The notes: generated by a model from the sequence alone, not told the origin. Shown: positions 36,696 to 45,869, counted from the stretch's first letter. The stretch: DNA of 64,000 nucleotides from Lysobacter sp. FW306-1B-D06B (GCF_038446665.1 NZ_CP151802.1:2232001-2296000); one strand, 5' to 3'. Made by a program: numbers and translations.

Positions 36696-36802
36696 GCTGT
36701 CGTTCCCGCGAAGGCGGGAACCCAACCTTCCGACGCGTCATGCGCGCCGGAAGGCGGAACTCCATCGGATGCATGGATTCCCGCCTTCGCGGGAATGACA
36801 GC
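36696..36802. repeat. Two-armed palindromic element
   Basis: The left arm GCTGTCGTTCCCGCGAAGGC and the right arm ending GCGGGAATGACAGC enclose about 50 bp. The element lies between the convergent 3' ends of dapE and the acylase gene. Confidence 0.75.
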
Positions 36803-36836
36803 CTCAACAGCGCATTCGCACCATGCGGAAGACGTC

Positions 36837-39188
36837 TCAGCGCGTCCCGCCCGGCACGAGCTTCATCGCGTACTTCGTTTCCTGCGGCAGGAATGGCGTC
36901 GGCCGCCCGTGCACCCAGTCGTCGTGCCCCGCGCCCCAGAACGGCGACATCGGGTGCCCGCTCTGGCCGCCGGGCATGTGGATGATGCCGTCGGCCTCGT
37001 GGCCGGGTGCGACGACCATGCGCTCGGAAGCGCCGAAGTTCGGGCCCTGCACGCGCGGCATGCCGCTGTCGCCGGGCAGCTCGTCCGCCGGCATGCACAG
37101 CGAGGACTTCACTGCGGCCGGCAAAGCGCGCGACAGCGGGTGGCAGATCTTCGCGGTGTTGCGTTCGCCCCAGGTGCGTTTCGCGATCGGGCCGTCCGTC
37201 GCCAGTTCATCGCGCACTTCGCGCGCGGCGTCCTCGAACAGCGCTTCCCACGAAGCAAAGCGGCGCGGCAGCAGGTTCGCCGGACGCTGCGTCACCAGCG
37301 GCCAGGCCACGCCTTCGAAATGCGAGAGGTTCGGCATTTCGAACTTGTCGCCCAGCGCCGCGTGCGCCGGTGCGGTCAGGCCGTCGAGCAGGCGGTCGTG
37401 CACCGCGAGCCGCCACGCGCGGACGACGCGGTAGCTCACCGAATCGGCGCTCGCGCGGCCCTGCCAAGTCGATGCGGCGGCGGCGAGTTCGTGCAGCGCC
37501 GGCGTCTTCGCCGCGCCGTCGCGCTCGCGCAGCAGCGTCCACCAGCGCTTGAGGAACAACGCCCGGTCATCGAGCTGGATGGCGAGCAGGTCGCGCTCGG
37601 TGAAACGATCCTTGGCGAACAGGCCGTCGCGGATCTGCTTCGCGCGTGCGCCGTTGGCGTAGCCACCGTCGCCGACGCGCGCGAGCAGCGCGCCATCGAC
37701 CACGCGCGAATTCGCTGTCCACACGCGCTGCACGGTGCCGATGGGCAATGCGGTGCCGGAGGCCGTGGTGATGGGCCACGGCGCGCACGTCGCCGGTTCG
37801 ACGACCTGCGTCGGATCGCAGCCTGCGCCGCGTTGCGGCATCGGCCCCAGCAGGCGCCAGGTGATGCGCCCCTGGCTGTCACCGATGGCGAGGTTCTGCG
37901 CGGGGATCGCGGTGCGGTCGGCCATCGCCAGCGCGTCGTCGAGCGAGCGGGCGTGCAGGAAATCGGCCAGGCCCAGGTTCATCGAGCCGGGCTGCTGGGC
38001 GATCCAGCGCAGCGCGAGGCTGCTGCCGTCGTCCTCGCGATGCAGGATCGGGCCCCATTGTGTCTCGTCGACCGGGAACTCGACATCGTCCGAACCCGCC
38101 ACGCGAATGATCTCGACCGTGCTCGTCGCGCCCGCGCAGCTGTCGTCGTCGCAATCGGGCACGCGCTTCCAGTCGGCCCAGTCGCCGTAGCTGTTGGTGA
38201 AGCCCCAGGCGACATGGCCGTTGCTGCCCACCACCAGCGCCGGCAGGCCGGGCAGGGTGAAGCCGTTGGCGTCGACGCGGCCGTCCGGTGCGCGCGCGTC
38301 CGGATAGCGCAGACGCGCGCGGAACCAGATGTTGGGTGCGCGCAGGCCCAGGTGCATGTCGTCGGCCACGATCGCGCGACCGTCGGCCGTGAGCTGGCCC
38401 GATACGGCGAAGTTGTTGCTGCCCACGTCGGAGCGCTCCGGCACGTCGGCCGGGCGCGGGCCTTCCTGCATCGGCAGCTGGCGCAGATCGACGATATCCG
38501 CGCCGGGCAGCGTGGCGTCGCCGCGCGGGCGACCGGCCAGTGGCGCGTCCCAGCTCGTGCCGTCGTGTGCGAGCAATGCATACAGCGCTTGCGGCAGATG
38601 CGGGCGGATGCGCCACATCGCCAGTTCGCGCTCGTTCTTCGCGTCCTGCAGGTCGAAGTACATCGCATAGCCGACCAGCACCGAATCGGACAGCGTCCAT
38701 GCCTCGGGCTGCGTACGCAGCAGCAGGTACGGCCACGGCCGCACCTTCAATGCGCCGACACCGGCGTTGACGCCGTCGACGTAGGACTGGGCCATCGCGC
38801 GCTTGTCGCCGAGGATCGCGTCGAGGTCGCGCGTCACGCGCGCACGCATCCGGTGCACGCGATGTTCCTTGTCCACGCCGATCGCGACCGGGCCGAACAG
38901 CGCCGCCAGCTCGCCCGAGGCGGTGCGCCGCAGCAGGTCCATTTCGAAGTAGCGTTCCTGCGCGTGCACGTAGCCGAGCGCGCGCATGGCGTCGTTCTCG
39001 TTGGCGGCCTCCACGGTCACCACACCGTTCGCGTCGCGCTGGATCGTCACCGGCGCCGACAGGCCGGGCAGGGCGACCTCGCCCTCCAGACGCGGCAGGC
39101 TGCCGCGCATCAGCCACCACACGCCCAGCACCGCGACCACCACCAGCAGCACCAGCGCGATCAGCACGCGCCCGATCCACTTCTTCAT
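36837..39188 (-). CDS. Penicillin-acylase family (Ntn-hydrolase) protein
   Basis: This 783-residue protein begins with a membrane anchor or uncleaved signal (RVLIALVLLVVVAVLGVWWL). The N-terminal part has the family block GVVTVEAANENDAMRALGYVHAQERYFEMD split over residues 55-84. The self-processing site is GSNNFAVSG with the nucleophile Ser257, which becomes the new N-terminus of the beta chain; the next conserved piece is ADDMHLGL. Near the C-terminus lie GQSGHPMSPFWGAGHDDW. Members hydrolyse penicillins, acyl-homoserine lactones or cyclic lipopeptides; the substrate here is open. It is divergent from the asnB leader. The start at 39188 has GAAGG upstream. Confidence 0.88.
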   Translation of the reverse strand: MKKWIGRVLIALVLLVVVAVLGVWWLMRGSLPRLEGEVALPGLSAPVTIQRDANGVVTVEAANENDAMRALGYVHAQERYFEMDLLRRTASGELAALFGPVAIGVDKEHRVHRMRARVTRDLDAILGDKRAMAQSYVDGVNAGVGALKVRPWPYLLLRTQPEAWTLSDSVLVGYAMYFDLQDAKNERELAMWRIRPHLPQALYALLAHDGTSWDAPLAGRPRGDATLPGADIVDLRQLPMQEGPRPADVPERSDVGSNNFAVSGQLTADGRAIVADDMHLGLRAPNIWFRARLRYPDARAPDGRVDANGFTLPGLPALVVGSNGHVAWGFTNSYGDWADWKRVPDCDDDSCAGATSTVEIIRVAGSDDVEFPVDETQWGPILHREDDGSSLALRWIAQQPGSMNLGLADFLHARSLDDALAMADRTAIPAQNLAIGDSQGRITWRLLGPMPQRGAGCDPTQVVEPATCAPWPITTASGTALPIGTVQRVWTANSRVVDGALLARVGDGGYANGARAKQIRDGLFAKDRFTERDLLAIQLDDRALFLKRWWTLLRERDGAAKTPALHELAAAASTWQGRASADSVSYRVVRAWRLAVHDRLLDGLTAPAHAALGDKFEMPNLSHFEGVAWPLVTQRPANLLPRRFASWEALFEDAAREVRDELATDGPIAKRTWGERNTAKICHPLSRALPAAVKSSLCMPADELPGDSGMPRVQGPNFGASERMVVAPGHEADGIIHMPGGQSGHPMSPFWGAGHDDWVHGRPTPFLPQETKYAMKLVPGGTR

Positions 39189-39295
39189 AGAACCTTCGCC
39201 CGATGTTTCCCCGGGGCCGAGCTTATCCGATGGACGGCGACACGGTCGCGCCCCGGCCCCTTGCATGCGGCGCCGGAGTGCCGCAGGATCGGGCC
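39189..39295. promoter_or_regulatory. Divergent promoter region, acylase / asnB leader
   Basis: This 107-bp stretch must contain the promoters of both divergent transcripts. AGGA at 39285-39288 is the ribosome binding site of the leader peptide, 7 bases before its ATG. I could not identify a convincing -35/-10 pair. Confidence 0.5.
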
Positions 39296-39412
39296 ATGTC
39301 TTCCGTCCAGGCCACCGCCTACATCGCCGCCGCCGCGCTCCGCGGCCGCATCGCGTTGGGCCTGAACAATAACAACCGCAATAACGCCAGCCTCCCGCGG
39401 GCCGGTGATTAG
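39296..39412 (+). CDS. Asparagine-rich leader peptide of asnB (putative attenuator peptide)
   Basis: This small frame encodes 38 residues and ends in TAG at 39410-39412. Residues 24-30 read NNNNRNN: six asparagine codons (AAC, AAT, AAC, AAC, AAT, AAC) in seven, at 39365-39385. AGGA stands 7 bases before the ATG. The frame is followed by a 12-bp hairpin and then asnB, the gene for asparagine synthesis. This is the classical layout of an amino-acid attenuator, in which the regulatory codons match the product of the downstream enzyme. An upstream segment, 39396-39402, can pair with the 5' arm of the hairpin and would be covered by a ribosome that reaches the stop codon. I know of no described asn attenuator in proteobacteria; function is inferred. 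Confidence 0.8.
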   Translation: MSSVQATAYIAAAALRGRIALGLNNNNRNNASLPRAGD

Positions 39413-39476
39413 CGCGTGTAACAGACCGCACTAGCACCCACGAAGCCCGCGCCGAAAAGCGCGGGCTTCGTCGTTT
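39396..39476 (+). promoter_or_regulatory. asnB attenuator: antiterminator and terminator hairpins
   Basis: The terminator stem pairs CGAAGCCCGCGC (39441-39452) with GCGCGGGCTTCG (39459-39470) around CGAAAA and is followed by TCGTTT. The competing antiterminator can form between CGCGGGC (39396-39402) and GCCCGCG (39445-39451), taking away the terminator's 5' arm. A smaller hairpin (TAGCGCG 39410-39416 with CGCACTA 39427-39433, one mismatch) lies between them. A ribosome stalled on the Asn codons leaves 39396-39402 free; one at the stop codon covers it. The T-tract is short, so efficiency is uncertain. Confidence 0.7.
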
Positions 39477-39517
39477 CAGGCCCCTTCAATCCCGTCCACC
39501 CTCAAGGAAATCCCGTC

Positions 39518-41209
39518 ATGTGTTCGATCCTCGGCATCTTCGGCCTCCAACCCGGCGACGACGTGCAGGCCCTGCGCCGCCGTGCGCTGGAGCTCTCGCA
39601 ACGCCAGCGCCACCGCGGCCCGGACTGGAGCGGTGTGCATCTGGACGAGGGCGCGATCCTCGTCCACGAGCGCCTGGCCATCGTCGACCCGGCCGGCGGT
39701 TCGCAGCCGTTGCGTTCGGCCGACGGCGAGCTGGTGCTCGCGGTCAACGGCGAGATCTACAACCATCGCGAACTGAAGCAGGCGTTGACGCAGCCGTACG
39801 CGTTCCAGACCGGCTCGGACTGCGAGGTCATCAGCGCGCTGTATCGCGAACGCGAGGACATCGCCGGCTGGCTCAACGCGCTGAACGGGATCTTCGCCTT
39901 CGCCCTGTGGGACCGCACGCATCACCGCTTCCTCATCGCCCGCGACCCCATCGGCGTTTGCCCGCTGTACTGGGGCCACGACCGCGACGGACGCCTGTGC
40001 GTTGCCTCGGAGATGAAAGCGCTGGCGGATACCTGCGCGGACGTCGCGCAATTCCCGCCGGGCCATTACTACGACAGCGATCGCGGCGAACCGGTGCGGT
40101 ACTACGAACGGCCGTGGCGCGATTACGGCGCCACCCACGGCGTCGAAGTGCAGAAGCAGGAGCTGCGTGAAGCCTTCGAGCGCGCCGTGCATCGCCAGCT
40201 GATGAGCGACGTGCCCTACGGCGTGCTGCTGTCCGGCGGGCTGGACTCCTCGCTGGTCGCGGCCGTCGCCGCACGCTTCGCGCGCAAGCGCATCGAGGAC
40301 AACGACACGACCGAAGCGTGGTGGCCGCGTCTGCACTCGTTCGCGATCGGGCTGGACGGCTCGCCGGATCTTGCCGCCGCCGAAGTCGCGGCGAAAGCGC
40401 TCGGCACGGTGCATCACGGCTTCACGTACACGTTCGAAGAAGGCCTGGATGCGCTGCCTGAAGTGATCCGCCACATCGAAACCTACGACGTCACCACGAT
40501 CCGCGCTTCCACGCCGATGTTCCTGCTCGCACGACGCATCAAGGCGATGGGCGTGAAGATGGTGCTGTCGGGCGAGGGCAGCGACGAGGTGTTCGGCGGC
40601 TACCTGTACTTCCACAAGGCGCCCGACGCGCGTGAGTTCCACGAGGAAACCGTGCGCAAGCTCGACGCGCTGTACAACTACGACTGCCTGCGCGCGAACA
40701 AGTCGATGATGGCGTGGGGCGTGGAGCCGCGCGTGCCGTTCCTGGACGTGGAATTCCTCGAGGTGGCGATGCGCATGGACGCCGCGCACAAGATGGTGCG
40801 TTCGCGCGCCGACGGGCGCCGCGGCATCGAGAAGGCGATCCTGCGCGAAGCCTTCGAAGGCTATCTGCCCGATTCGATCCTGTGGCGACAGAAGGAGCAG
40901 TTCAGCGACGGCGTCGGTTACGGCTGGATCGACGGCTTGAAGGCGCACGCTGAAGCCCAGGTCAGTGATCGCGTGTTCGCCGCCGCGACCAGCCGTTTTC
41001 CGGTGAATCCGCCGACGACGAAGGAGGCGTATCTGTACCGCCACATCTTCGAGCAGTTCTTCCCGGGAGTGGCCTGCGCGCAGACGGTGCCGGGCGGCAA
41101 GTCGATCGCGTGTTCCTCGCCGGCGGCGATCGCCTGGGACGCGGCCTTCGCGAAGATGGCCGACCCGTCCGGTCGTGCCGTGGCGGGTGTGCACGAGGCG
41201 GCGCTGTAG
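39518..41209 (+). CDS. asnB: Asparagine synthase (glutamine-hydrolysing)
   Basis: AsnB makes asparagine from aspartate, glutamine and ATP. The 563-residue protein has the N-terminal class II glutaminase domain beginning with the nucleophile Cys2 (MCSILGIFGL), with RHRGPDWSG, ERLAIVDP and AVNGEIYNH. The synthetase domain has the PPi-loop VLLSGGLDSSLVAA (about residue 238-251) and VLSGEGSDEVFGGYLYFHKAP. Length and motifs match E. coli AsnB. CTCAAGGAAAT lies upstream of the ATG. Expression appears to depend on the leader and attenuator upstream. It sits near the dap and glnD genes, all tied to aspartate and nitrogen metabolism. Confidence 0.98.
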   Translation: MCSILGIFGLQPGDDVQALRRRALELSQRQRHRGPDWSGVHLDEGAILVHERLAIVDPAGGSQPLRSADGELVLAVNGEIYNHRELKQALTQPYAFQTGSDCEVISALYREREDIAGWLNALNGIFAFALWDRTHHRFLIARDPIGVCPLYWGHDRDGRLCVASEMKALADTCADVAQFPPGHYYDSDRGEPVRYYERPWRDYGATHGVEVQKQELREAFERAVHRQLMSDVPYGVLLSGGLDSSLVAAVAARFARKRIEDNDTTEAWWPRLHSFAIGLDGSPDLAAAEVAAKALGTVHHGFTYTFEEGLDALPEVIRHIETYDVTTIRASTPMFLLARRIKAMGVKMVLSGEGSDEVFGGYLYFHKAPDAREFHEETVRKLDALYNYDCLRANKSMMAWGVEPRVPFLDVEFLEVAMRMDAAHKMVRSRADGRRGIEKAILREAFEGYLPDSILWRQKEQFSDGVGYGWIDGLKAHAEAQVSDRVFAAATSRFPVNPPTTKEAYLYRHIFEQFFPGVACAQTVPGGKSIACSSPAAIAWDAAFAKMADPSGRAVAGVHEAAL

Positions 41210-41219
41210 GCGCTGGAGC

Positions 41220-41246
41220 GCCGCGGCGGAGGCTTCCCGCCGCGGC
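41220..41246. repeat. GTAG-like REP hairpin after asnB
   Basis: GCCGCGGCGG and CCGCCGCGGC form a perfect 10-bp stem around AGGCTTC, and the plus strand continues TAC, so the minus strand reads GTAGCCGCGGCGG. It is a variant of the GTAG family and lies 10 bp after the asnB stop codon. Confidence 0.6.
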
Positions 41247-41321
41247 TACTGCGACTGATTCCGATTTGAACGCGGCCCGCCACGATCGGGCAACATGCAG
41301 GCCTGGAAAGGAGGTTCCCCC

Positions 41322-41810
41322 ATGAAAGGCCATCCCGAAGTCGTCGATTACCTGAAGCTCCTGCTGCGCGGCGAGTTGGCCGCACGCGACCAGTACTTCA
41401 TCCATTCGCGCCGCTACGAGGACATGGGATTGCTGTCGCTGTACGAGCGCATCAACCACGAGATGCAGGAAGAGACCGAGCATGCCGATGCGCTGCTGCG
41501 GCGCATCCTCTTCCTGGAGGGCGATCCGGACATGCGTCCGGACGCGTTCGTCGCCGGTCACACGGTCGAGGAAATGCTGCAGCGCGACCTCGAAGTGGAA
41601 TACCACGTGCGCGCGGCGCTCGCGAAGGGCATGGCGCTGTGCGAACAGCATGGCGATTACGTCAGCCGCGAGATCCTGCGCGTGCAGCTGCAGGACACCG
41701 AGGAAGACCACGCGCATTGGCTGGAGCAGCAACTCGGCCTGATCAAGCGCCTGGGCGTCCAGAACTACCTGACGGCGCGCCTGGCGCAGAAGCCGTCGGA
41801 ACAGGAGTAA
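41322..41810 (+). CDS. bfr: Bacterioferritin-family ferritin, heme-ligand Met replaced
   Basis: This 162-residue four-helix iron-storage protein aligns with E. coli Bfr from end to end ([64 protein letters not shown]). The ferroxidase ligands Glu18, Glu51, His54, the Glu at 93 (E. coli 94), Glu127 and His130 are present. The residue at position 52, Met in heme-binding Bfr, is Thr here (EETEHAD), so this subunit should not bind heme by the usual bis-Met mode. The start follows a very strong AAGGAGGT at 41308-41315; the longer frame from 41295 is not used. It may form a mixed shell with a heme-binding partner encoded elsewhere. Confidence 0.92.
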   Translation: MKGHPEVVDYLKLLLRGELAARDQYFIHSRRYEDMGLLSLYERINHEMQEETEHADALLRRILFLEGDPDMRPDAFVAGHTVEEMLQRDLEVEYHVRAALAKGMALCEQHGDYVSREILRVQLQDTEEDHAHWLEQQLGLIKRLGVQNYLTARLAQKPSEQE

Positions 41811-41824
41811 GTCGTCGCAGTGTT

Positions 41825-41899
41825 GTAGCCCGGGTAAGCGAAGCGCACCCGGGGCCCGACATGGCTGCACCCCCGGTGCGCTTCGCTTACCCGGGCTAC
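41825..41899. repeat. Convergent pair of GTAG-type REPs, merging into the tpm stop codon
   Basis: GTAGCCCGGGTAAGCGAAGC starts at 41825 and the inverted unit ends with GGGCTAC at 41899, the same plan as at 612-686. The CTA at 41896-41898 is the complement of the TAG stop codon of tpm. Confidence 0.8.
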
Positions 41900-42558
41900 G
41901 TGAGTTTTCGCCGCAAGGCGTACACCACCGTGTCCAGTGCGGTGACGCCTTCGTCGATGAATTTCTGCTGCGTCGCGAGGATGTCGCGGCGTTCCAGCGT
42001 GGTGATGTCCCAGTCGCGCGAATAAAGTTCGCGCACTTCGTCCTCGACCACGCTGAAGGGCGGGCCGTCCTTCTCGTGCTGCGGATACTCCAGCGACACC
42101 AGCAGCCCGCGGCAGTGCGAGGGCAGGCGCGCGTAGAGCTCGTGCACGTAGCGGCGGCGCAGGTCGGCCGGCAGGGCGATCAGCGCCGCGCGGTCGAACA
42201 CGGCGCCGCAGTCGGACAGGATCGCTTCGTCGAGGCCGAAGGCGTCGCCGCAGATCAGTTCGATGTTTCCGGCGCAGTAGTGCGTGCCGTACTTCGACTC
42301 GCTCAGCTCCGCGGTGACGCCCTGTTCGGCGAAGAACGCCTCCACCGCGATCCGCGAAAGCTCCACGCCGAGCACGCGATGGCCCTGCGCGGCGAACCAC
42401 GCCATGTCGAGCGTCTTGCCCGCCAGCGGCACGAACACGCGCGTGTCCGATGCGATACCGAGCGAGGACCAATGCTTGAGCATCAGCGGCGTCGGCGTGT
42501 CCTGGTGGAAGCCGATCTGGTTGTCGTGCCAGCGCTGGTGCCAGAAGTCGTGCTGCAT
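41896..42558 (-). CDS. tpm: Thiopurine S-methyltransferase
   Basis: This SAM-dependent methyltransferase of the TPMT family is 220 residues long. In bacteria, such enzymes methylate selenium and tellurium compounds as well as thiopurines. The N-terminus MQHDFWHQRWHDNQIGFHQ is the family signature. The SAM-binding motif is RVFVPLAGKTLDMAWFAAQGHRV split over residues 40-62, followed by GVELS; CGAVFDRAALIALP is the conserved post-motif. The start at 42558 was chosen by alignment. The final codons run into a GTAG REP, which supplies the TAG stop. Confidence 0.95.
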   Translation of the reverse strand: MQHDFWHQRWHDNQIGFHQDTPTPLMLKHWSSLGIASDTRVFVPLAGKTLDMAWFAAQGHRVLGVELSRIAVEAFFAEQGVTAELSESKYGTHYCAGNIELICGDAFGLDEAILSDCGAVFDRAALIALPADLRRRYVHELYARLPSHCRGLLVSLEYPQHEKDGPPFSVVEDEVRELYSRDWDITTLERRDILATQQKFIDEGVTALDTVVYALRRKLT

Positions 42559-42601
42559 GGGCGATCCTGTGGGTGGGTGAGGCGGCATCCGCCTGTGGCC
42601 C

Positions 42602-42707
42602 GTCATCCCGGCGAAGGCCGGGATCCAGGCCCGTAACGCTCAAGAAGAAGGCGCGCTTGGAAGCGGAAACCGTGATGGCCTGGATACCGGCCTTCGCCGG
42701 TATGACA
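42602..42707. repeat. Two-armed palindromic element
   Basis: Left arm GTCATCCCGGCGAAGGCC (from 42602), right arm GGCCTTCGCCGGTATGAC (to 42707), about 50 bp apart. It fills the gap between parC and tpm. Confidence 0.75.
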
Positions 42708-42747
42708 GGGCCTCAAGAACGTGGACGCGCGGATGGCGCGTCCGTCA

Positions 42748-44991
42748 TCACTCCACCGCCAACCCCTCGACCTTCTGCCACCCTCGCGGCAGCAGCCCGC
42801 CACGCGTGGCGCGTGCGCCGAGGTAAGTGTCCAGGTCCTTGAACGACAGCGACATCGTGCGCGTACCCGACTTCACCACCAGCGTGCCGCCCGCCGAGAC
42901 GACGGCGACGGCGACCACGCGCTCGGTGCCGAGCTTCGCCTTTGGAATGTCGATGAGCTTGTTGCCCTTGCCCTTGTCGAGTTCCGGCAGCTCGCCGACC
43001 GGGAACGCCAGCAGGTGGCCGACGTTGGTGACCACGGCGATGCGGTCCTGTTCGACGTCCGTCACGGGCGCTGGCTGCACGACCTTCGCCCCCGGAGTGA
43101 GCGAGAGCATCGCCTTGCCGGCTTTGTTGCGGCCGGTGAGGTTCTCGAAACGGGTGACGAAACCGTAGCCGTGGCTGGAGGCCAGCACGAAGCGGGTGTC
43201 GTTGTCGCCGCTGGCCAGCGCCTGGAACGACGCACCCGGCGCCGGCGAGAATCGGCCGGTGAGCGGTTCGCCGTTGCCGCGCGCCGACGGCAGAGAATGC
43301 ACGACCGTGGAATACGCGCGGCCGGTCGAATCCAGGAAGGCCACCTGCTGCGTGCTGCGGCTCTTCACCGCCGCCAGCAATTCGTCGCCGTCGCGATAGC
43401 TCAGCGCGCCGGCGTCCACATCGTGGCCCTTGGCGGCGCGCACCCAGCCCTTCTCGCTGATGACGACGGTCATCGGTTCGCTGGCGACCAGCTCGGTCTC
43501 GCTCAACGCCTGCGCCGCACCGCGCGCGACCAGCGGCGAACGGCGGGCGTCGCCGAACTTCTTCGCATCGGCCAGCAGTTCGTCCTTGACCAGCTTCTTC
43601 AGCTTCGCCTTGCTTTCCAGGGTGGCGATGATGCGCTCGCGTTCGGCCTTGAGTTCGTCCTCTTCGCCGCGGATCTTCATCTCTTCCAGGCGCGCGAGCT
43701 GGCGCAGCTTGGTTTCGAGGATGTAGTCGGTCTGCTCCTCGCTGAGCTTGAAGCGCTTCATCAGCGCCGGCTTGGGCTCGTCCTCGGTGCGGATGATGCG
43801 GATCACTTCATCCAGGTTGAGGAACGCGACCAGCAAGCCTTCCAACAGGTGCAGGCGACGCTCGACCTTGTCCAGGCGATGCTTCAGGCGGCGCGTCACC
43901 GTGTCGGTGCGGAAGGCCAACCACTCGGTCAGCAACGCCTTCAGGCCCTTGACCTGCGGGCGGCCGTCGCGACCGATGATGTTGAAGTTGACGCGGAAGC
44001 TCTTCTCCAGATCCGTCGTCGCGAACAGGTGGCCCATCAGCTGTTCCGCATCGACGCGGTTGCTGCGCGGCACCAGCACGATGCGCGTCGGGTTGGCATG
44101 GTCGGACTCGTCGCGGATGTCCTCCAGCCACGGCAGCTTCTTGGCGCGCATCTGCGTGGCGATCTGTTCGATCACCTTGCCCGGCGAGGTCTGGTAGGGA
44201 AGGGCGGTGATGACCAGGTTCGGGCCGTCCTTCACGTAGATCGCGCGGGCGCGCACGCTGCCCAGGCCGGTCTCGTACATCTGCTGAAGGTCGGCGGCCG
44301 GCGTGATGATCTCCGCCGCCGTCGGGTAGTCCGGGCCGCGCACGTGCTCGCACAGGTCGCGCGTGGTGGCGTCGGGGTCGTCCAGCAGGCGCACGCAGGC
44401 GCTGACAACTTCGTTGAGGTTGTGCGGCGGCACGTCGGTGGCCATGCCGACCGCGATGCCGGTGGTGCCGTTGAGCAGCAGGTGCGGCAAGCGCGCCGGC
44501 ATCCACGAGGGTTCTTCCAGCGTGCCGTCGAAGTTCGGCGTCCAGTCCACCGTGCCCTGGCCGAGTTCGCCCAGCAGCACTTCGGCGATCGGCGTCAGCT
44601 TGGCCTCGGTGTAGCGCATGGCGGCGAAGGACTTGGGATCGTCGGTCGAACCGAAGTTGCCCTGGCCTTCCACCAGCGGGTAGCGGTACGAGAACGGCTG
44701 GGCCATCAGCACCATCGCCTCGTAGCAGGCGCTGTCGCCGTGCGGATGGTACTTACCGATGACGTCGCCGACGGTGCGCGCGGACTTCTTCGGCTTGGAC
44801 GCCGCGTTGAGGCCCAGCTCGCTCATCGCATAAATGATGCGGCGCTGCACCGGCTTGAGCCCGTCGCCGAGGAACGGCAGGGCGCGGTCGAGCACCACGT
44901 ACATCGAGTAATCGAGGTAGGCGCGCTCGGCGTATTCGCGCAGCGGGATCTGTTCGAAGCCGTGGAAAGCCGGACGGACGGTGTCGTTCAT
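42748..44991 (-). CDS. parC: DNA topoisomerase IV subunit A
   Basis: ParC is the DNA-cutting subunit of topoisomerase IV, which separates daughter chromosomes. The 747-residue protein has the winged-helix breakage domain with the catalytic Tyr127 in [10 protein letters not shown]. The quinolone-determining region [14 protein letters not shown] keeps Ser87 and Glu91, the positions of E. coli Ser80 and Glu84, so no classical resistance change is present. The coiled-coil tower ([20 protein letters not shown]) and a C-terminal beta-pinwheel follow. The GyrA-box QRRGGKG is absent, which supports ParC over GyrA. Confidence 0.96.
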   Translation of the reverse strand: MNDTVRPAFHGFEQIPLREYAERAYLDYSMYVVLDRALPFLGDGLKPVQRRIIYAMSELGLNAASKPKKSARTVGDVIGKYHPHGDSACYEAMVLMAQPFSYRYPLVEGQGNFGSTDDPKSFAAMRYTEAKLTPIAEVLLGELGQGTVDWTPNFDGTLEEPSWMPARLPHLLLNGTTGIAVGMATDVPPHNLNEVVSACVRLLDDPDATTRDLCEHVRGPDYPTAAEIITPAADLQQMYETGLGSVRARAIYVKDGPNLVITALPYQTSPGKVIEQIATQMRAKKLPWLEDIRDESDHANPTRIVLVPRSNRVDAEQLMGHLFATTDLEKSFRVNFNIIGRDGRPQVKGLKALLTEWLAFRTDTVTRRLKHRLDKVERRLHLLEGLLVAFLNLDEVIRIIRTEDEPKPALMKRFKLSEEQTDYILETKLRQLARLEEMKIRGEEDELKAERERIIATLESKAKLKKLVKDELLADAKKFGDARRSPLVARGAAQALSETELVASEPMTVVISEKGWVRAAKGHDVDAGALSYRDGDELLAAVKSRSTQQVAFLDSTGRAYSTVVHSLPSARGNGEPLTGRFSPAPGASFQALASGDNDTRFVLASSHGYGFVTRFENLTGRNKAGKAMLSLTPGAKVVQPAPVTDVEQDRIAVVTNVGHLLAFPVGELPELDKGKGNKLIDIPKAKLGTERVVAVAVVSAGGTLVVKSGTRTMSLSFKDLDTYLGARATRGGLLPRGWQKVEGLAVE

Positions 44992-45074
44992 TTAGCGGTG
45001 CAGACCGGGAAAGAGTCGTCGAGACAGTGATTCTAGCGGTGTGCCGCGCCCGTGGCCCGACACACCGCCACGGT

Positions 45075-45491
45075 TCAGCGGTGCAGTTCGCCCGAGGCTT
45101 CGGGTTGATAGCGGATCGACAGCACGTGCAGGCGGATCGTGCGACCGCCCGGCACCGGCCATTCGATCGCATCGCCCACGCGCATGCCCAGCAGCGCGCT
45201 GCCGACCGGCGCCAGGATCGACACCTTCTCCGCACTGCCGTCGGCGTCGCGCGGGAACACCAGGGTCATTTCATGCTCCTCGCCGCTGGTTTCGTCGCGG
45301 AAACGCGCGGTGGAGTTCATCGTGATCACGTCCGGCGGCATCTGCGCCGGCTCGACGATCTGCGCGCGCTCCAGCTCGGCTTCCAGCGCGGAGGTGTCGA
45401 CGGCCTGCGCGGCGGGCGTCTCGAGCAGCGATTCGATGCGCTCCACGTCCAGGCGTGACATCAGCAGCGGCGGGGGATTGGGGACGGACAT
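45075..45491 (-). CDS. rnk: Nucleoside diphosphate kinase regulator-like protein (Rnk / GreA-GreB C-terminal fold)
   Basis: This 138-residue protein has a short N-terminal helical part (MSRLDVERIESLLE) and a GreA/GreB-like C-terminal domain. The latter is seen in VITMNSTARFRDE, EHEMTLVFPRDAD, ILAPVGSALLGMRVGDAIEWPVPGG and LHVLSIRYQPEA. Rnk proteins bind RNA polymerase like Gre factors but lack the long coiled coil and its acidic tip, so they do not stimulate cleavage. The gene is 83 bp upstream of parC. Confidence 0.88.
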   Translation of the reverse strand: MSVPNPPPLLMSRLDVERIESLLETPAAQAVDTSALEAELERAQIVEPAQMPPDVITMNSTARFRDETSGEEHEMTLVFPRDADGSAEKVSILAPVGSALLGMRVGDAIEWPVPGGRTIRLHVLSIRYQPEASGELHR

Positions 45492-45683
45492 TTACGGCTC
45501 TCCAAACAGCGCGGGCGCCGCACCGGGTGGTGCGCCGCCCGCAGACGAAAGATGTCCGGCGACCATAGCCCCGAACCGGCCGCGGCTTCAAGCCGACAAA
45601 GCCGGAAGTAGGGGTTGCGGGCGGGGCGCTGTGCGGCGACTGGCGCGAGTGGCTGCGAATGTGAAAATTTTCGTGACGAGGCG

Positions 45684-45712
45684 TTGACAAGCCGCCCGCC
45701 GCGACGCAACAT
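45684..45712 (+). promoter_or_regulatory. Promoter of tRNA-Leu
   Basis: A perfect TTGACA (45684-45689) is followed after 17 bp by CAACAT (45707-45712). Transcription would start near 45719, giving a ~25-nt 5' leader before the mature tRNA. Confidence 0.7.
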
Positions 45713-45744
45713 ACGCGGCCTCGCACGGCACAAATCGTTGCGAA

Positions 45745-45829
<85 letters not shown>

Positions 45830-45869
45830 CACCATAGCCGGTCGATGCAACACCCGACCGGAGTTCGAT

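Noticed and set aside
42748..44991. gyrA
   Set aside because: The C-terminal domain lacks the GyrA box and the length (747) is that of ParC.
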